A DNA stretch of 29,841 nt from Lobulomyces angularis (Eukaryota > Chytridiomycota > Chytridiomycetes > Lobulomycetales > Lobulomycetaceae), in NCBI GenBank assembly GCA_027604685.1, contig JADHYX010000213.1, positions 7,158 to 36,998 of the forward strand, in the 5' to 3' direction. The first letter of the stretch is position 1; the number at the start of each line of letters is the position of its first letter. Below are positions 1 to 11,937 of this stretch, piece by piece. Both the position numbers and the translations under genes were made by a program. Under the pieces are notes generated by a model. It saw only the letters and a list, made by a program, of their open reading frames with translations, was not told the origin of the DNA and ran no database searches.

Positions 1-1059
1 ATTACCTTTTTCATCTTATTTACTACTTCATATAACTTTTCCCCCAACTCAAACTAAAGGAAAAAAAAAAAAATATATGACGTTTTATATTATTCAATAA
101 TAATTTCGACTTACACAAAAATGTTTAAAAAATGTTCTTTTGATAATAAAATTAGAAATTGGGGTTAACTTAAACTTTTCAAAAATATCCAAAATTTTAT
201 CAGAATTATTAACAAGGGCTGGTATGGAGCAAGCTAGGAAAATAAAAATAATAAAAAATGGTGTGAACATAACTTAAAAGAAACAAAAACAAACAATTTT
301 CGAAAAAATGTAAAAAATGTTAAAAAAAAAAATGGGATAATTAAAAGGGATAGATCAATTAAAAAAGAATTTAATTAAAAGAGTAGAAAGTAACCAACCT
401 TTAAAGACAGCCAGAGAATTGATTAATTCCAAAGAAGATTTACTCTTGTGCGGACGAAGGTTGGAAGACTGTATCGGTTGCGCTAGATGCAGCTGCGTCG
501 TAATGGTGCTTTGTTTCTTTACCAGATGGCCATGTGCAATCGTACGTTTCATTTTTTTTAGTTTTTTTTGTTTTATGAAATAAAGTTTTTAATTGGAGAT
601 GGACAGAGTGCGGAGCATTCACACGCCGATTTGAGCGGCAAAATGAGGCACATCCACAAGTTAAAATCACAACTTTTTTCTTCTATGTGCACTGCATCAT
701 TTCAGTTACCATCATTAGTGGTATTCAACCTATGCATTGAAGTTTATTCTATCTTATGCAGTTATGATCAAGTTTGCTTTCAAGTTCAGCAATTTAATCT
801 GTGAGAATAAATACTACAGCTCAATAATTTCACAACCAGTGTAATTCAGATTTATTTTTCACACGACCAAAATTATTAAATTTCTGAAATTTATTCAGCA
901 GAGTGTTAAATTTAATTTTAAAATTGCCTAATGATCTACATTTTAATCTTCTATCTACATACCACATCACAAACAATCTTCACAAGACTTTCTTCATAAC
1001 TCTCTTCCCTCTCAAATCTATCCAATAAAAAGCATTAAAAAGTATTTAAAAAAATTTTT
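1..1059. other. Unassigned stretch, no supportable gene
   Basis: This stretch is mostly AT-rich with homopolymer runs. A patch at about 400-740 is visibly richer in G and C than its surroundings and has short open frames of 60-80 codons on both strands. None has a recognisable motif, and no pair of them joins across plausible splice sites into a known protein. I see no tRNA fold or terminal repeats. It may hold the far end of a gene outside the window, a degraded repeat or a non-coding transcript. Confidence 0.4.
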
Positions 1060-3966
1060 TTACATTTCATCCAATTTTTTTAAAACTTTTTCAATTTCTA
1101 AATCCTCTACATTTTTAACATCTACTCCATAATTTGTTGATTTTTTTAACAAATCATCATAATCTATATTTAAATACTTTTTATTTTAATTTGTTAGTAA
1201 AGGATCTTTTTTTTTTTTTTTTGTTAAACAAACATTTTTCGAAATGATTTTACTTCGTTCCAGCAATTCAACCCCACTATCATTATGTGAAATATCAAAA
1301 TTGGATTCAATCTGCCATAATTCCTGGTTTTCTTTTATTCCTTTATTATGATAAAATATCTCATAGTTTTTTAAAATCTTTTCAAAAACAATTTTAAATT
1401 CATTTTTTTTTTTTTTTAGATTAAAATTAAAAATGTTTTCTAAAGTTTTTATTTCTAATCTTTTTTCTTTTAGTTTTATTAATTCTTCCCTTAAATTTTT
1501 TAAACTCAAATTTAAGTTTAAAATTACTTTTTTTTTTATTTTTAGCTCGTTAATTAAATTTTTTTGAACGTTTTTTAAATTTATCGTTTCTTCTTCTTTT
1601 GATCTATAAAAATCTAATTTCTCTTCAAAATTTTTTTTAGTTTTTTTTAATTCTTTCAAAACTTCTTCCTTTACTTTGAGATGTATGCTAACAAAGAAAA
1701 ATTTTAATTTTTTTTTTTTTTAAGGGGAAATTATAGTCACCTTGATTGCTTTATTTTCTGCTCCAACAATTGATTGGATTTTGTCAACTCCAGTAATCTT
1801 GAATTGTAATCATTCAAAAAAAATTCCTTTAAAAAAATATTGCATATATAAATAAATAAATATATTGTTTTTAACATATTTTTAAATTTATATATATATA
1901 TATGTATTTTTTTTTTTTTTTTTTTTTGCATAATACATTTCTTTTTACTTCTTCCCTTGATTTTTCTAGACTTAAATTTAATTTGAAACAATCTTCTTTT
2001 TTTTCATTTAATTCTGCAGACATTTTAAAGTAACTTTCTTTAAATTCTTTTATTAACTTTTCTTTAATTAAAATATCCGACTCTTTTTTTTCCATTTCTT
2101 TTTCTAAAGTTTTTAAATCAGATAATCTAAATATAAAAGGATAAATTTTGATTCCCGAAAAAAAATAAAAAAAAAAAATATACAATGTATTCCACTCTTC
2201 TTCAGTTTTAAAATTTTTTAGCTTTTCTTCCATAATTAATCTGAAATTTTCACTTTCACTAAAAATTTTTTTTAATAAATTAATGGAAAAAAAAAGAATT
2301 AACTAAACCTTTCCACTAGGGTTAGCTTTTTCTGCAACACCATAGTATCAACATCATATCTGTCCCTGACCATCTTTAATTCGGCCTTCAATGCTTGAAT
2401 TTCAACAATATCATCACTCTTTTCATCTCCGATAATTTCTTCGACTACTTCCACTTCCTAAAAAAAAACAAATGAATTATTTCCTTTTTTTGTTTTTTTC
2501 ATTATAATGATTTACTGAATTGTAATCCTCATTTCCAAACGACTGACAAAAAAAAAAAAAAAGTTTTCATATAAATTTTTTTATAACATTTTTTTTTATT
2601 TTACTTTTTGCACCACATGCTTGAGATGACTGATATTTAAATTATTGGAGATATTCACCATTTTTTGACACTCCTTGTAATTTTCATGATAAATTCGAGC
2701 CTCTTCCAATGCATCCTTATGTTGTTGCTAAAAAAGAAATAGATAAACAGAGGGAACAAAAAAAAAAAAAAAAGTACCAAAAGATTTTCTAAGTGAAAAG
2801 TTTTTAAACTAAAATCTTTAACAATAGTTTTTTGCTCTAAAAAATTTTCTCTAAAGGTTTTTTCTGATATGGAACATAATTCAAACTTTTCGCTTAAATT
2901 TTTTTTTGAAATCTTTAAATTATTATTTTCATTTTGATAGAATTCCAGATTGTTTTTTAAGTCTTCAATTTTTTTTTTTGTTTGAATTAAAGTATCCTAA
3001 TTAGAAAATTTTTAATAATTTTTAAAAAATAATTTTAAAATAAAGTTTAAAAATTATACTTCTAAATTTTTAATATGAACTAAGGTTTCTAATTTTTCCT
3101 TGTTGCAATCTTCCAGCTCTTTCCTTTGTCGTGAATTTGAATCCCTTAACACCAAAAGCTTTTCCTTCAAGTCTCTCATATCACTCTCTCTCTCGTTGTT
3201 TAATGATTTGCTTTCATCTCTCTAAAATAAACATTTAACCAAAAACTCGAAAAAAAATTTTCTTTGCTTACAAAATTATTTGAATTCGAATTAAAAAATT
3301 CTTTTAAAAACAGATCATACTCATTGCCAAAATGAACTCGAAACTGCATTACATCACCCAATTCTTCGAGTATGTCAACTAGTTCTCGCACCTCTTTTTT
3401 TTTTTTTAATTCTTGTTTAAAATATATCAAAATCTTTTTTAAATATTTAAAAAAATTAAAATTCGTTTGTTTTAAATTTTCATTCAAGGCAGTTTTTTCT
3501 GTTATTAATTTTAGTGTTAAATTTACTCTAGCATAACAAATAAAAAAAAAGTGTATATTAAAAAAATATATATATTAAATGTACAAAAATACTGTTCTTG
3601 ATCTAGCTCTTTCAAAGAACTTGTACTGACAATATCCTAACGTATTTTTATTTTTGGTTTTATAAAAAAATTTTAATTTGCAATATTTTTTACAGGATTC
3701 AGATAATTTGAGGTAAAAATTTCATCATCAAATTTTTCTTTTTCACTTAAATATTCGGTAGAATTATAATTATATATCTCCATTTCATAGTTTTCAACAC
3801 TTTTATGCTTATTGATTAAGTTCTTTACAAGATTCAAGTTTGCTTGAATATCTCCATCAGTTGTCGATTGATCATCTAAATCAGCTTGTAACTTTTTTGT
3901 AATCCACGATGGTTCTTCGTTTTCTATACCTTCTTCTGAACTGTTCGAACTTTTTGAAGAAGTCAT
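1060..3966 (-). CDS. Coiled-coil protein of unknown function, 13 exons
   Basis: The model is 13 exons: 3966-3694, 3636-3593, 3527-3272, 3221-3060, 2996-2778, 2727-2605, 2542-2516, 2457-2309, 2258-2184, 2126-1949, 1826-1741, 1687-1234 and 1176-1060. They sum to 2163 nt, or 720 aa, in one frame. All introns have GT-AG ends; the last carries a TACTAAC branch site before its AG. The first ~90 residues are acidic and Ser/Asn-rich (starting MTSSKSSNSSEEG). From about residue 105 nearly all is Lys/Glu/Leu-rich heptad-like sequence, typical of long coiled coil. I do not recognise the family. A structural role at centrosome, flagellar base or transport machinery would be usual for such a protein but is only a guess. 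The donor of exon 10 has an alternative 12 nt downstream (at 1936) that keeps frame. The gene is head-to-head with the dehydrogenase-like gene. Confidence 0.75.
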
Positions 3967-4481
3967 ATTTTATTTTAAATCTCCGAATAGTTCCAAAAAG
4001 AAAATTTTTGAGTTAATTTTAAAATTAGACCAAGAGGAGATAATATTGTTAATAGGATCTCTGTAGCATTTTTATTTTACTTTTGTAATTATATAAGTGA
4101 ATTTTTTAACACCAGCCTTAATTGTTGGGTAAAACTTGCAACTGAATGTGGTTAACAAAATGAAAGAAATTAGGTTCAATGTACTTAGGTTCAAAAGAAG
4201 TAAGTTGAATTGTGAAAGAAGTTGGTTTAATGTGGTGAAAGAAAATGCTTTATGCAATAATTAGTAATTTTTGCTTGATACAGTTTTGCCCTACGCAGTA
4301 TAGCATCACAGCAGATCTTAAAGATTCAAATGTTAAGATTGAATACTTATTACTAAGCAGCAACTCTTAAATGAAAATTAACTAAAAATTAGAAAAGTTC
4401 AAGGGAGAAATGGGGAAATATATTAAACAAGCTGCAAAAAAAAAAAAAATAAAAAATAAAAATTAAAAATATTAGACAAAA
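3967..4481. promoter_or_regulatory. Divergent intergenic region between coiled-coil and SCCPDH-like genes
   Basis: This 515-bp gap separates two start codons on opposite strands, so it must hold both promoters. No gene is visible; the one open frame on the minus strand (4072-4257) has no recognisable motif. It contains a diverged tandem repeat at 4162-4233 and an 11-base near-palindrome (ATCTT-A-AAGAT) at 4315-4325 that recurs in the other long divergent gap. An A-rich stretch precedes the ATG at 4482. No clear TATA box is seen. Confidence 0.4.
4162..4233. repeat. Diverged two-copy tandem repeat
   Basis: A unit starting GAAAGAA and ending AATGT occurs at about 4162-4182 and again, with several changes, at about 4214-4233. 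A third GAAAGAA follows at once. It is short and imperfect and may be simple-sequence drift in an AT-rich spacer. Confidence 0.35.
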
Positions 4482-6187
4482 ATGGGTGAAAAAAAATTTG
4501 ATATTTCTGTTTATGGAGCTACTGGTAATTATCAAAAAGTATAATAAAAAATTTTTATTTTTTTATTGAAAAGGTTTTACTGGATTGCGAGTTGCAAAAG
4601 AAGTAATAAATTTTAAAGTTTTGATAATTTTTTTTTTATTTTATTTTAAAAAAGATTGCATCTTTGCCTCAAAACCCAAACTTCAAGTGGAGCATCTGTG
4701 GCAGGAATGAAAAAAAATTGCAAGAGTTATCTGACTCGCTGCAGTTTCATAAAGATTGTCCCAAACCTTCTTTAATCGTTGCTGATGTTGAAAAAAACTT
4801 GCCAGAATTGGAAAACTTTATAAAACAGAGTAAAGTATTAATTAACTGTGTTGGACCATTTCGTTATTGGGGAGAAACTGTTGTGAAGGTAAAAAAAAAA
4901 ATTAAAATAAAAATTCTTTTAACAATGAAAATATCATAGATGTTTATAAATATGACCTTTTTTTATTAAAATTTCTTTAAAATTAATATAATTTTTTTAA
5001 AGTTTTGTGTTCAATATCACACAAACTATGTTGATATCAACGGTGAAACTGAATTTTTAGAAAGAATGTTTTCAATTTATAATCAAACTGCGATAGATAA
5101 CAAAGTAACAATTGTTTCTTGCTGTGGGTTTGATTGTGTACCGAGTGATTTAGGAGTAGTGTATTTGAAAAAAGAATATGCAAAAAGAGGGTTTACTTGT
5201 TCCACAGCGGAATTATACTTAACCTTTGAAAGTGGACCAAAAGGAGCAGGAATTAATTTTGCCACTTATGAAAGTTTAATTATGAGTTTTGCGCATGTGG
5301 AAGATCTGCGAAGTCTTCGTAAGTCACAAAAACTTGAACCTCTACCAAGGGTCGGTGGTGAGAGGTTACAAGTATTTAAAAATCCTAGATATTCTGATTT
5401 GGTCAAGCTATATTGCATTCCATTTCCAGCAGGTTAGCTTTATTCTTTTAAGGAAGATTTTTATCCTTTTTTTTTTCTTGTCACAGCTGATGTTTCAGTT
5501 GTTCGTTTTGGCCAAGGTTTGACTTACAAGTTAAAAAACAGTTTAAGCAGCCCTGTACAATTTAGTGCGTATTATGGAGTAAAAAGTTTTATTTCACATA
5601 TTGGAGTAATCTTATTTGGATTAATGGTTGGTATGACTCTCGTAAAACTTTATTATTTTTTTTTTTAATGATTAATAAGGTTCATTGAGCGGCTTTAGTA
5701 TCGGCAGAAAATTGCTTTTACAATTTCCGGAATTTTTTTCTTTTGGAGTTTTTAAAAAAAAAGGACCAACGCAAGAGCAAATCGATGGTTGTTCGTTTGT
5801 TAGTAAATTTTTCAGTAGAGGCTACAAAAGTATCGCAGATGGAGAATTTAAGAAACCTGATGTTGAAATAGGTAATATATTTTTTGTTTAAAATTATCAG
5901 TTTTACATTCATTCATTTTTTAAATTGTATATAGTTGCTACTGTGTCAGGTCCAGAAATGGGTTACGTTACAACACCTATTTGTGTAGTTCAATGTGCTT
6001 ACACCTTTTTGAATGATGAATCATCAAAAATACCATACGGTACGAAAATTATTATGTAATTTTAAATTTTTTTTTCAAATGTTTAGGAGTGCATACTCCA
6101 GCAAGTTCCTTTGGTGAAACTAGCATCATAAATAGACTTGACAGTAGAGGTGTTAAATTCAATATTATATCAGAAAAAATATTATAG
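4482..6187 (+). CDS. SCCPDH: Saccharopine dehydrogenase-like oxidoreductase
   Basis: Eight exons: 4482-4524, 4574-4602, 4655-4888, 5003-5432, 5487-5630, 5680-5871, 5935-6039 and 6087-6187. They total 1278 nt, or 425 aa, close to the ~429 aa usual for animal SCCPDH. The N-terminus (MGEKKFDISVYGATGFTG) is a Rossmann dinucleotide-binding strand and glycine loop, residues 8-18. CGRN follows at the second strand, then INCVGPFRYWGE, a signature of the family, and SCCGFDCVPSDLG. The family sits on lipid droplets and membranes; its reaction is not established despite the name, and it is not the lysine-pathway enzyme itself. A hydrophobic stretch near residues 275-295 fits membrane association. The start is the first in-frame ATG, directly before the Rossmann strand. 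The last exon ends in a short tail after PASSFGE. The Rab3GAP gene starts only 149 bp downstream on the same strand. Confidence 0.93.
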
Positions 6188-6336
6188 ATATAGTTTATTA
6201 TGATTGAATAGAAGTTCTTGTAAACAAATGTATTAAGATCTAAAAAAAAATTTTTTTTCTTTTTGGTGTACAAAAAAGTTTTAAGGAAAAAAAATTTTAT
6301 TGAAGAATACTTTGAAATTTTATATCACTAACTCAG

Positions 6337-9300
6337 ATGGAGGAAGAGTATTTTGAGATAGTTGATTATACTTCAGCTTCACCATGGGAAATTTTTATAA
6401 AACAAATTCAAGAATTGATGGAAAATGTAGTTCCACTAAAAGAGCAAAATAAACTTTTTCTGGAATACAAAGATAAGCAATACTTTATTACATACTACGT
6501 AGAAAGCAGTCACAAACTACATTTGCTAACTGGTTTAAAACATTTTTTACTATTAGAACAGTTTGATTTGTTGAATGATGAAAATGTTAACAAAAAAAAC
6601 GTGTTTTTTGATGTAAATACATCCAAGTTAATTTCCTCTGCCGTTCAGATAGCAATGTTAAACATTAATTTGGAAATTCCATTTTTTACACCCGTCGGTA
6701 AATTGAATAAAAAATAAATGAAAGCCAACTTTATTTTTGGATTTACTTTTCATAAAAAAATAAAATAAAAAATTTTTATCTCAAACTAGGCTTAGATGGA
6801 TGGTATTCAGGATTTTTGAATTTAAAAGAATATTCTTTTTTATATCAGATCAGAAATGGAATACTTAAAAATAAATCAAACTTGGAAAACTTTTGGCTGT
6901 CAAATTTTTATAATAAATTAGAGCAAAGAGGTAAGAATGATTAAGATACTTTTAATATAATTATTTTTAGAACGAGGTTCATCTAATTATCCAGCTAAAT
7001 TAAAGGTGAGTCATATTTACTGCCTAGATGTTCCTGGAAATACACCTCTACCAATGGTTTAGTTATGCATACTATAATACCTTAACTTTATATTTTTTTC
7101 CACTAAAAGCATTTTACTTCAAATTCACTTTTTGCCCCATTCATTCCACATGGACCTTTACATGAATTGATTTTATACATTGACTTAACTGCCACATTCA
7201 ATAATATAACTGTTAACAAAAATGATGATTTATCTGGCAGGTTTTTCTTTAATAAAAAAATTCCTAGTTAGTCTAATTTATTTAGGTTTCCTCCATCTGA
7301 AGCTGATTCTTTGACCTTATATGTAGAGCTAGATGTGACAGGGTGATTTCTATAAGTTTTTTTTATGTAATCCTAAAATAAATCAAATTTTTTTTTGATA
7401 GCAGTGATGGAAATAGATCAAAAGTTAAAACAAGTGGAAAAAGAGATTTTGGTGGTAGAATGATGACCTTGTCATCTACTATATATCATGTAACGGATAC
7501 TTGGAAAGCAGCAGAAAGAGAGGAAATAAAATTTCCCCCTTCAGTAGTTGAAAAAAAGGAGGAGGTGATGTTGCCCCATAAATCTTTAGCTAAAAAAGCT
7601 TCAGTAATGTTTGGTTCGAGGGATAACGCTATATCTACCGCATGTACCATCGGTAAATTGACAAATTCCTCATTATTTGAAATTTAATTATTTTTTAAAC
7701 CTCTTAGATCCAAGTGACATCAACGAAACTATTTTTTATTTATTTCAAACAAAAATTCAACCAATTCCGTGTCAGTTAAATACAAAAGATTTGGCAAAAT
7801 GTTTCCCAAATCAAACATTGGTTCCTAAAGATAGCTTTTTATGGCATTTTTGTTTAAAGTTGTTGGATGCAGGAAGTCCAACTACTTTTCTTAGAACTAA
7901 AGATGCTAATTTGCTTAGTTTTTTTAAAGCAATTTGGTTTGAGACATGTAAAATAAAAAAATTATTTTTTAATTTCATTTTATGTTAAGAAAATTTTTGT
8001 AATGTGAAATTTTTTTTTTTTAATTTTATAAAGGCAACCAGTTTCGCACTGGATGGGAATCTGGATTTTTTTTACCTAGAATTGGAGTAAAAAACTTTTC
8101 CCGAAAAGTTTTTGATGAGGAGTTTAATGAAAGCCTAGATGAATTTTTTTTTGATTACTTAAAAGAGTTGAGTTCAGGACGGAGCAATAAAACAAATATT
8201 AAAACAAGTGAAAATGATAACTTTGCAATCGATTTAAAGTATAATTTGTTGCACCAAAAATTGCAAATGCTACAGTTATGCACATTGCACAAGGTAAGGA
8301 TTTAGATTATTTTATTTCTGAGCTCTTTTTTGGGTAGTGGAAAAGTGGAGGTTATGGTAATTTTGAGAGGCATGAACAAATGGTAGAGCAACAAAAGGCT
8401 TTCGAAAATAAAGTTTTAAAGGGTGTAACAGAAGGTGAGAAATAATTGATAAAAAACCTGCTTAATGGACTTGTATGATTTAATAGTTAATGACGGTGAA
8501 AGAAGTCTCAACTCCTTAATCAAGGAAAAAGTGTTGAAATCTAAAGGTAAATTTTTAATAAATTTTTTTTTTTGAAAACAAGATCTAAGTAATTCTATAT
8601 AGCGTCTGTGTCTTTTTTATCTAAAAAACTTTTTGGACTTAACAATGCTAAAGGAGACTCAGCAGAAATTCTAGAAAGTGACTCCGATAAGCCAGAATCT
8701 CCAGGCACGTCACCAGAGAGCTTTGGAAATATAGAAATTACCGACTATATACCCAATTCTATAAATTCTAATCAAGCTCAACCACAGATAATTGAAGCGA
8801 AATCGAATGCAACGAGAATTCACTGGAAGGAAGATGCAGTTGCGAAGGATGGATTTACTTCTAATTTTTCCAGTTTAGATTCAGAGCAATCATATGCAGT
8901 ACTAGTTCCTAATCGAATGAATAAAAATAAATCGGAATTAGCTACTTCTTGGGCATCTGATAAAAGTTGGGATTTTGCGAATAAAGGAAAAAATACCCCT
9001 GAAATTTTAATGAACAACAGTTTAACAATCAATTCTAATTTTAACAGTATATCTGAAGAGGAAAATTTATTTTTTGTTGGTGGAGATTTTGAAGAGAACT
9101 TTTTGAATAACGGAAACGCTGATAATGATAAAGTTTATTTGGATGGAAATCAAGAACTATTTCCGCCGTTATCTACAATAGTAGCAGAAGAAATTGCTGG
9201 CCGCAAGTGTTTGTTTGGTAATGAAAAGTTGCTGGGTTATGAAGACAGAGAATTTTGGATCCCTGAAACTCAAGTATTTTAATTATCATATGCCATGTTT

Positions 9301-10516
9301 TCATATTTTCGTTAAGGAATCTGGTTATATGACTACAGATATGATCAAAGAACAACAGACTATCTTCGAAAAATTAGGTACAAGTTCATTAGCTGCAAAA
9401 CAAAGGGCCAAAATGCAATCCGCACATTTGAAATCTGACATGGAAGGTAATATTGAATTTTAATTACTTCATACTAAATCCTTAAATTTTTCAGCCTTTA
9501 AGGCAGCAAATCCCGGTAGTTGCATCGAAGACTTTGTGCGCTGGCACTCACCTAGAGATTTCCAATTTGATGATGATGGGAAAGGTTATTTAAGTGATAG
9601 AATGAAAGATCCTAAAAACCTTTGGCAAGAATTTTGGAGGGTAAGAAAAATTGCTATAAAACTTTGATGACTCAACTTTTGCTAATTAATTTTAGAAAAC
9701 GAAACCAATACCTATATCGAAACAAAAGTCTTTATTTGATTTCGAAAAGGAAGCAGAGAAAGTATTAAATTATTTGGAACATTTGAGTCCTTTTATAATA
9801 TTACATCAACTTTTACCAACTCTCTTTTTGTGTGCATTTGAAACACTATCCTCACATCCTGTAGTACCCAACTTACCTTCGTTGCAAGACGAAATTTTTG
9901 TTTTGATGAGTTGCTTAAAAGATGTCAAATGGGATGACTTAAAGTATACTAGCGTTTATTAAAAAACAATAAACCTTATCTAATAGATAATAAACTTTTA
10001 TTTATCTATTCTTATTTTATTTTAGTCTCTTTAAGATCTCTGATGAAACTAGTGAACACAATCCAGAATTGGAAAAAATTATTAAAAAAATTAGGGACAT
10101 TGAAGTAAAACTAGGTCTAGCCATTTCACTGCTGCAAAAGGTTAGTAAATATCAGCTATGCAATATATTACATATTAATTTTTTTGAAGTTTCCAGAAGA
10201 GTTTGAGCTGATAAATGAAGTTCTAAATTTTAGAGAATATAAAATAATTAACACTGATGCGCATAAAAAAGCAAAAGAAACTGTTCTGGAATTTTTTTTG
10301 GAGAAAGATAAAAAAAGAACCCAAAGTGAACAGAAGTTGAAGTCTATGGTTAATGTTGTTGAAATGAAATTAAAGTTCAAGGAAGATATTGTAGAACTCA
10401 AAGAGGAAATGCTTGGAGATATGGAAGGGTATGGCGGTAACACATTATTAGTTGATATCGATTTTCTTGAAAAAAAATATGACATCTCTGAAGCTGCAGT
10501 TCAGTTTAACATATAA
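6337..10516 (+). CDS. RAB3GAP1: Rab3 GTPase-activating protein, catalytic subunit
   Basis: Sixteen exons: 6337-6697, 6790-6930, 6971-7056, 7110-7240, 7286-7342, 7402-7652, 7708-7947, 8034-8293, 8338-8434, 8487-8546, 8603-9273, 9317-9446, 9495-9640, 9696-9943, 10026-10140 and 10190-10516. The sum is 3321 nt, or 1106 aa (human is 981). The N-terminus (EYFEIVDYTSASPWEIF) matches the family's opening. The diagnostic block begins REFWIPETQ near residue 777 and continues through KLGTSSLAAKQRAKMQSAHL, then AANPGSCIEDFVRWHSPRD and KTKPIPISKQKSLFDFEKEAEKVLNYL split over exons 12-14. In animals this subunit, with RAB3GAP2, stimulates GTP hydrolysis by Rab3 and acts as exchange factor for Rab18. Arg844, Arg849 and Arg864 lie in the block around the catalytic Arg; which one is equivalent is not settled here. 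Exon 11 is a long Ser/Asn-rich, probably disordered insert. The usual conserved C-terminal tail is not evident. Exon 3 has an internal GTGAGT at about 7007 and exon 16 could start 7 nt later. Confidence 0.95.
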
Positions 10517-10849
10517 ATATGATAATTTCTCAAAAATTTTTTTTTTAAATTATATCCCTTTTTCTTTTTCTTTTAAATATTTAGAAAAATTTTTTTAATA
10601 TTACTTTTTCCTAATTTGTAGATTAATTTATTTAATCATATATATAATTTAATTTCGTTTAACATGAGAAAGGTAAACAATATCACTATTATCTGAAGAA
10701 AAAAAAAAATATATCATTTTATATTCATTATTCTGATAAGTGAAATAAAGATATAATTCTTATTTAAAAAATGTTTGTGAATCACCTTAATAAAATATAC
10801 ACAATAAAGTACTTTTTTTTGCAAATTTAAAAAATAATTGTAATAAAAA
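10517..10849. other. Convergent intergenic region
   Basis: The Rab3GAP gene (plus) and the bL27 gene (minus) end toward each other here. The gap is AT-rich with AATAAA-like hexamers on both strands near 10743 and 10800, as expected for two 3' ends. Nothing else is seen. Confidence 0.4.
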
Positions 10850-11657
10850 TTAAATCAAAGTTAAATCCACCAAATTAAATTTTCTAAAGCCTTTATTGGT
10901 ACAAGTTTTATACTTGAAAGATTCTTTTTGAAGTTGTTTTTCTTTTGAAATCTCTGTAATCAATCCTCGAATATATCTGTATTTTGCAATAGGTTTTAAC
11001 TTTAAATATTTTTCTGCGTTAACTCTATCACTTAAAGTTTTTTTCATTTCGTCTCTTGATGGTAATAAATCTCTTGATAATGTCCCTTTTTTTTTTCTTT
11101 ATTAAAAAAACTATGAAAAATTAGGAAAAACATACCATCATCAACTGAAACATATCTTTTCTGTTTGGCCAAATCATAATGAAATCTTACTTTTCCTGTT
11201 GTCATTGCTAAAATAACATGTGTGAGCTTGATTAAAATAAATGCAATTGAATTTTGTACCATGAAGGGAATGATCTTTAGAAGCTTTTACATTCTTGCCA
11301 GGAAACCATTTATAGCCTCTCTGTCGCACTAAAATATTACCTAAGTTTTGATAATAAAAATAAAAAAAAAAAAAGAAATTAATAGTTTCACAATGTTAAA
11401 AAAAAAATTGAAAAAGAAAGTAAAATAATTGTCAATAATAAATTGTGAATAGTAATCATTTTTTTTTATTACTACATACCATTTGAAACTCGCTCTCCAT
11501 CATTCTTTTTTAAACCTAAAAATTTTGGGTTGGAGTCTCTACCGTTTCTACTGGATCCACCAGTCTTTTTTGTAGCATTTCTTATTTGAAAATTTAAATT
11601 CGGTCGAAACAATCCATTTTTTGCATTATTTGTGAAGTTGTTAAAAATGGAAATCAT
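10850..11657 (-). CDS. MRPL27: Mitochondrial large-subunit ribosomal protein bL27
   Basis: Four exons: 11657-11480, 11340-11260, 11207-11136 and 11085-10850. They sum to 567 nt, or 188 aa. The conserved core is clear: [23 protein letters not shown] at the end of the presequence, then [19 protein letters not shown] with KDHSLHA, then [17 protein letters not shown]. These are the bL27 blocks that lie near the peptidyl-transferase centre. The first ~27 residues are rich in Asn, Phe, Lys and Arg and lack acids, consistent with a mitochondrial targeting peptide. The start at 11657 was chosen because an upstream extension would run through a poly-A tract. The C-terminal ~80 residues (after VDDG) are basic and fungal-like, beyond the bacterial core. 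It is in tandem with SCAI, whose stop is 280 bp upstream. Confidence 0.93.
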
Positions 11658-11937
11658 TTGTGTTTTTTTTTTTTTTTTTTTTATTACTTTGGTTTTAAAA
11701 ATGACAAAGAAATATTTAATCAAGGCAGAAATTTAACATTTGCCATTTAATTTCATAAAATTATTAAAATTGAAATAAATGCTTCAGTATTTGCAGATAT
11801 TATATATTAAACCACCCATTTTTAAAAACAAATATAAGTTTATATTGGTAACTATTTTTGTACAAATTCTAAAAATAGTTGAATATTAAAAATAAAAAAA
11901 AATGTTTAAAAAAATTAAAGTTTCTCTGCCAATAACA

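Noticed and set aside
1884..1927. TA dinucleotide run followed by a long T run
   Set aside because: It falls inside an intron of the coiled-coil gene and is ordinary simple sequence for such an AT-rich genome.
4072..4257. A 61-codon hydrophobic minus-strand open frame in the divergent gap
   Set aside because: The hydrophobicity comes from reading AT-rich, repeat-like DNA; no conserved motif and no splice partner.
7003..7056. Ending exon 3 of Rab3GAP1 at the perfect GTGAGT near 7007
   Set aside because: Reading on gives a further in-frame coding-like stretch to a usable donor at 7057, and the total then closes at a multiple of three. The earlier donor removes 50 nt and breaks the frame.
7608..7622. 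GGTTCGAG resembling a tRNA T-loop
   Set aside because: It lies inside a Rab3GAP1 exon, and no acceptor stem or anticodon arm can be drawn around it.
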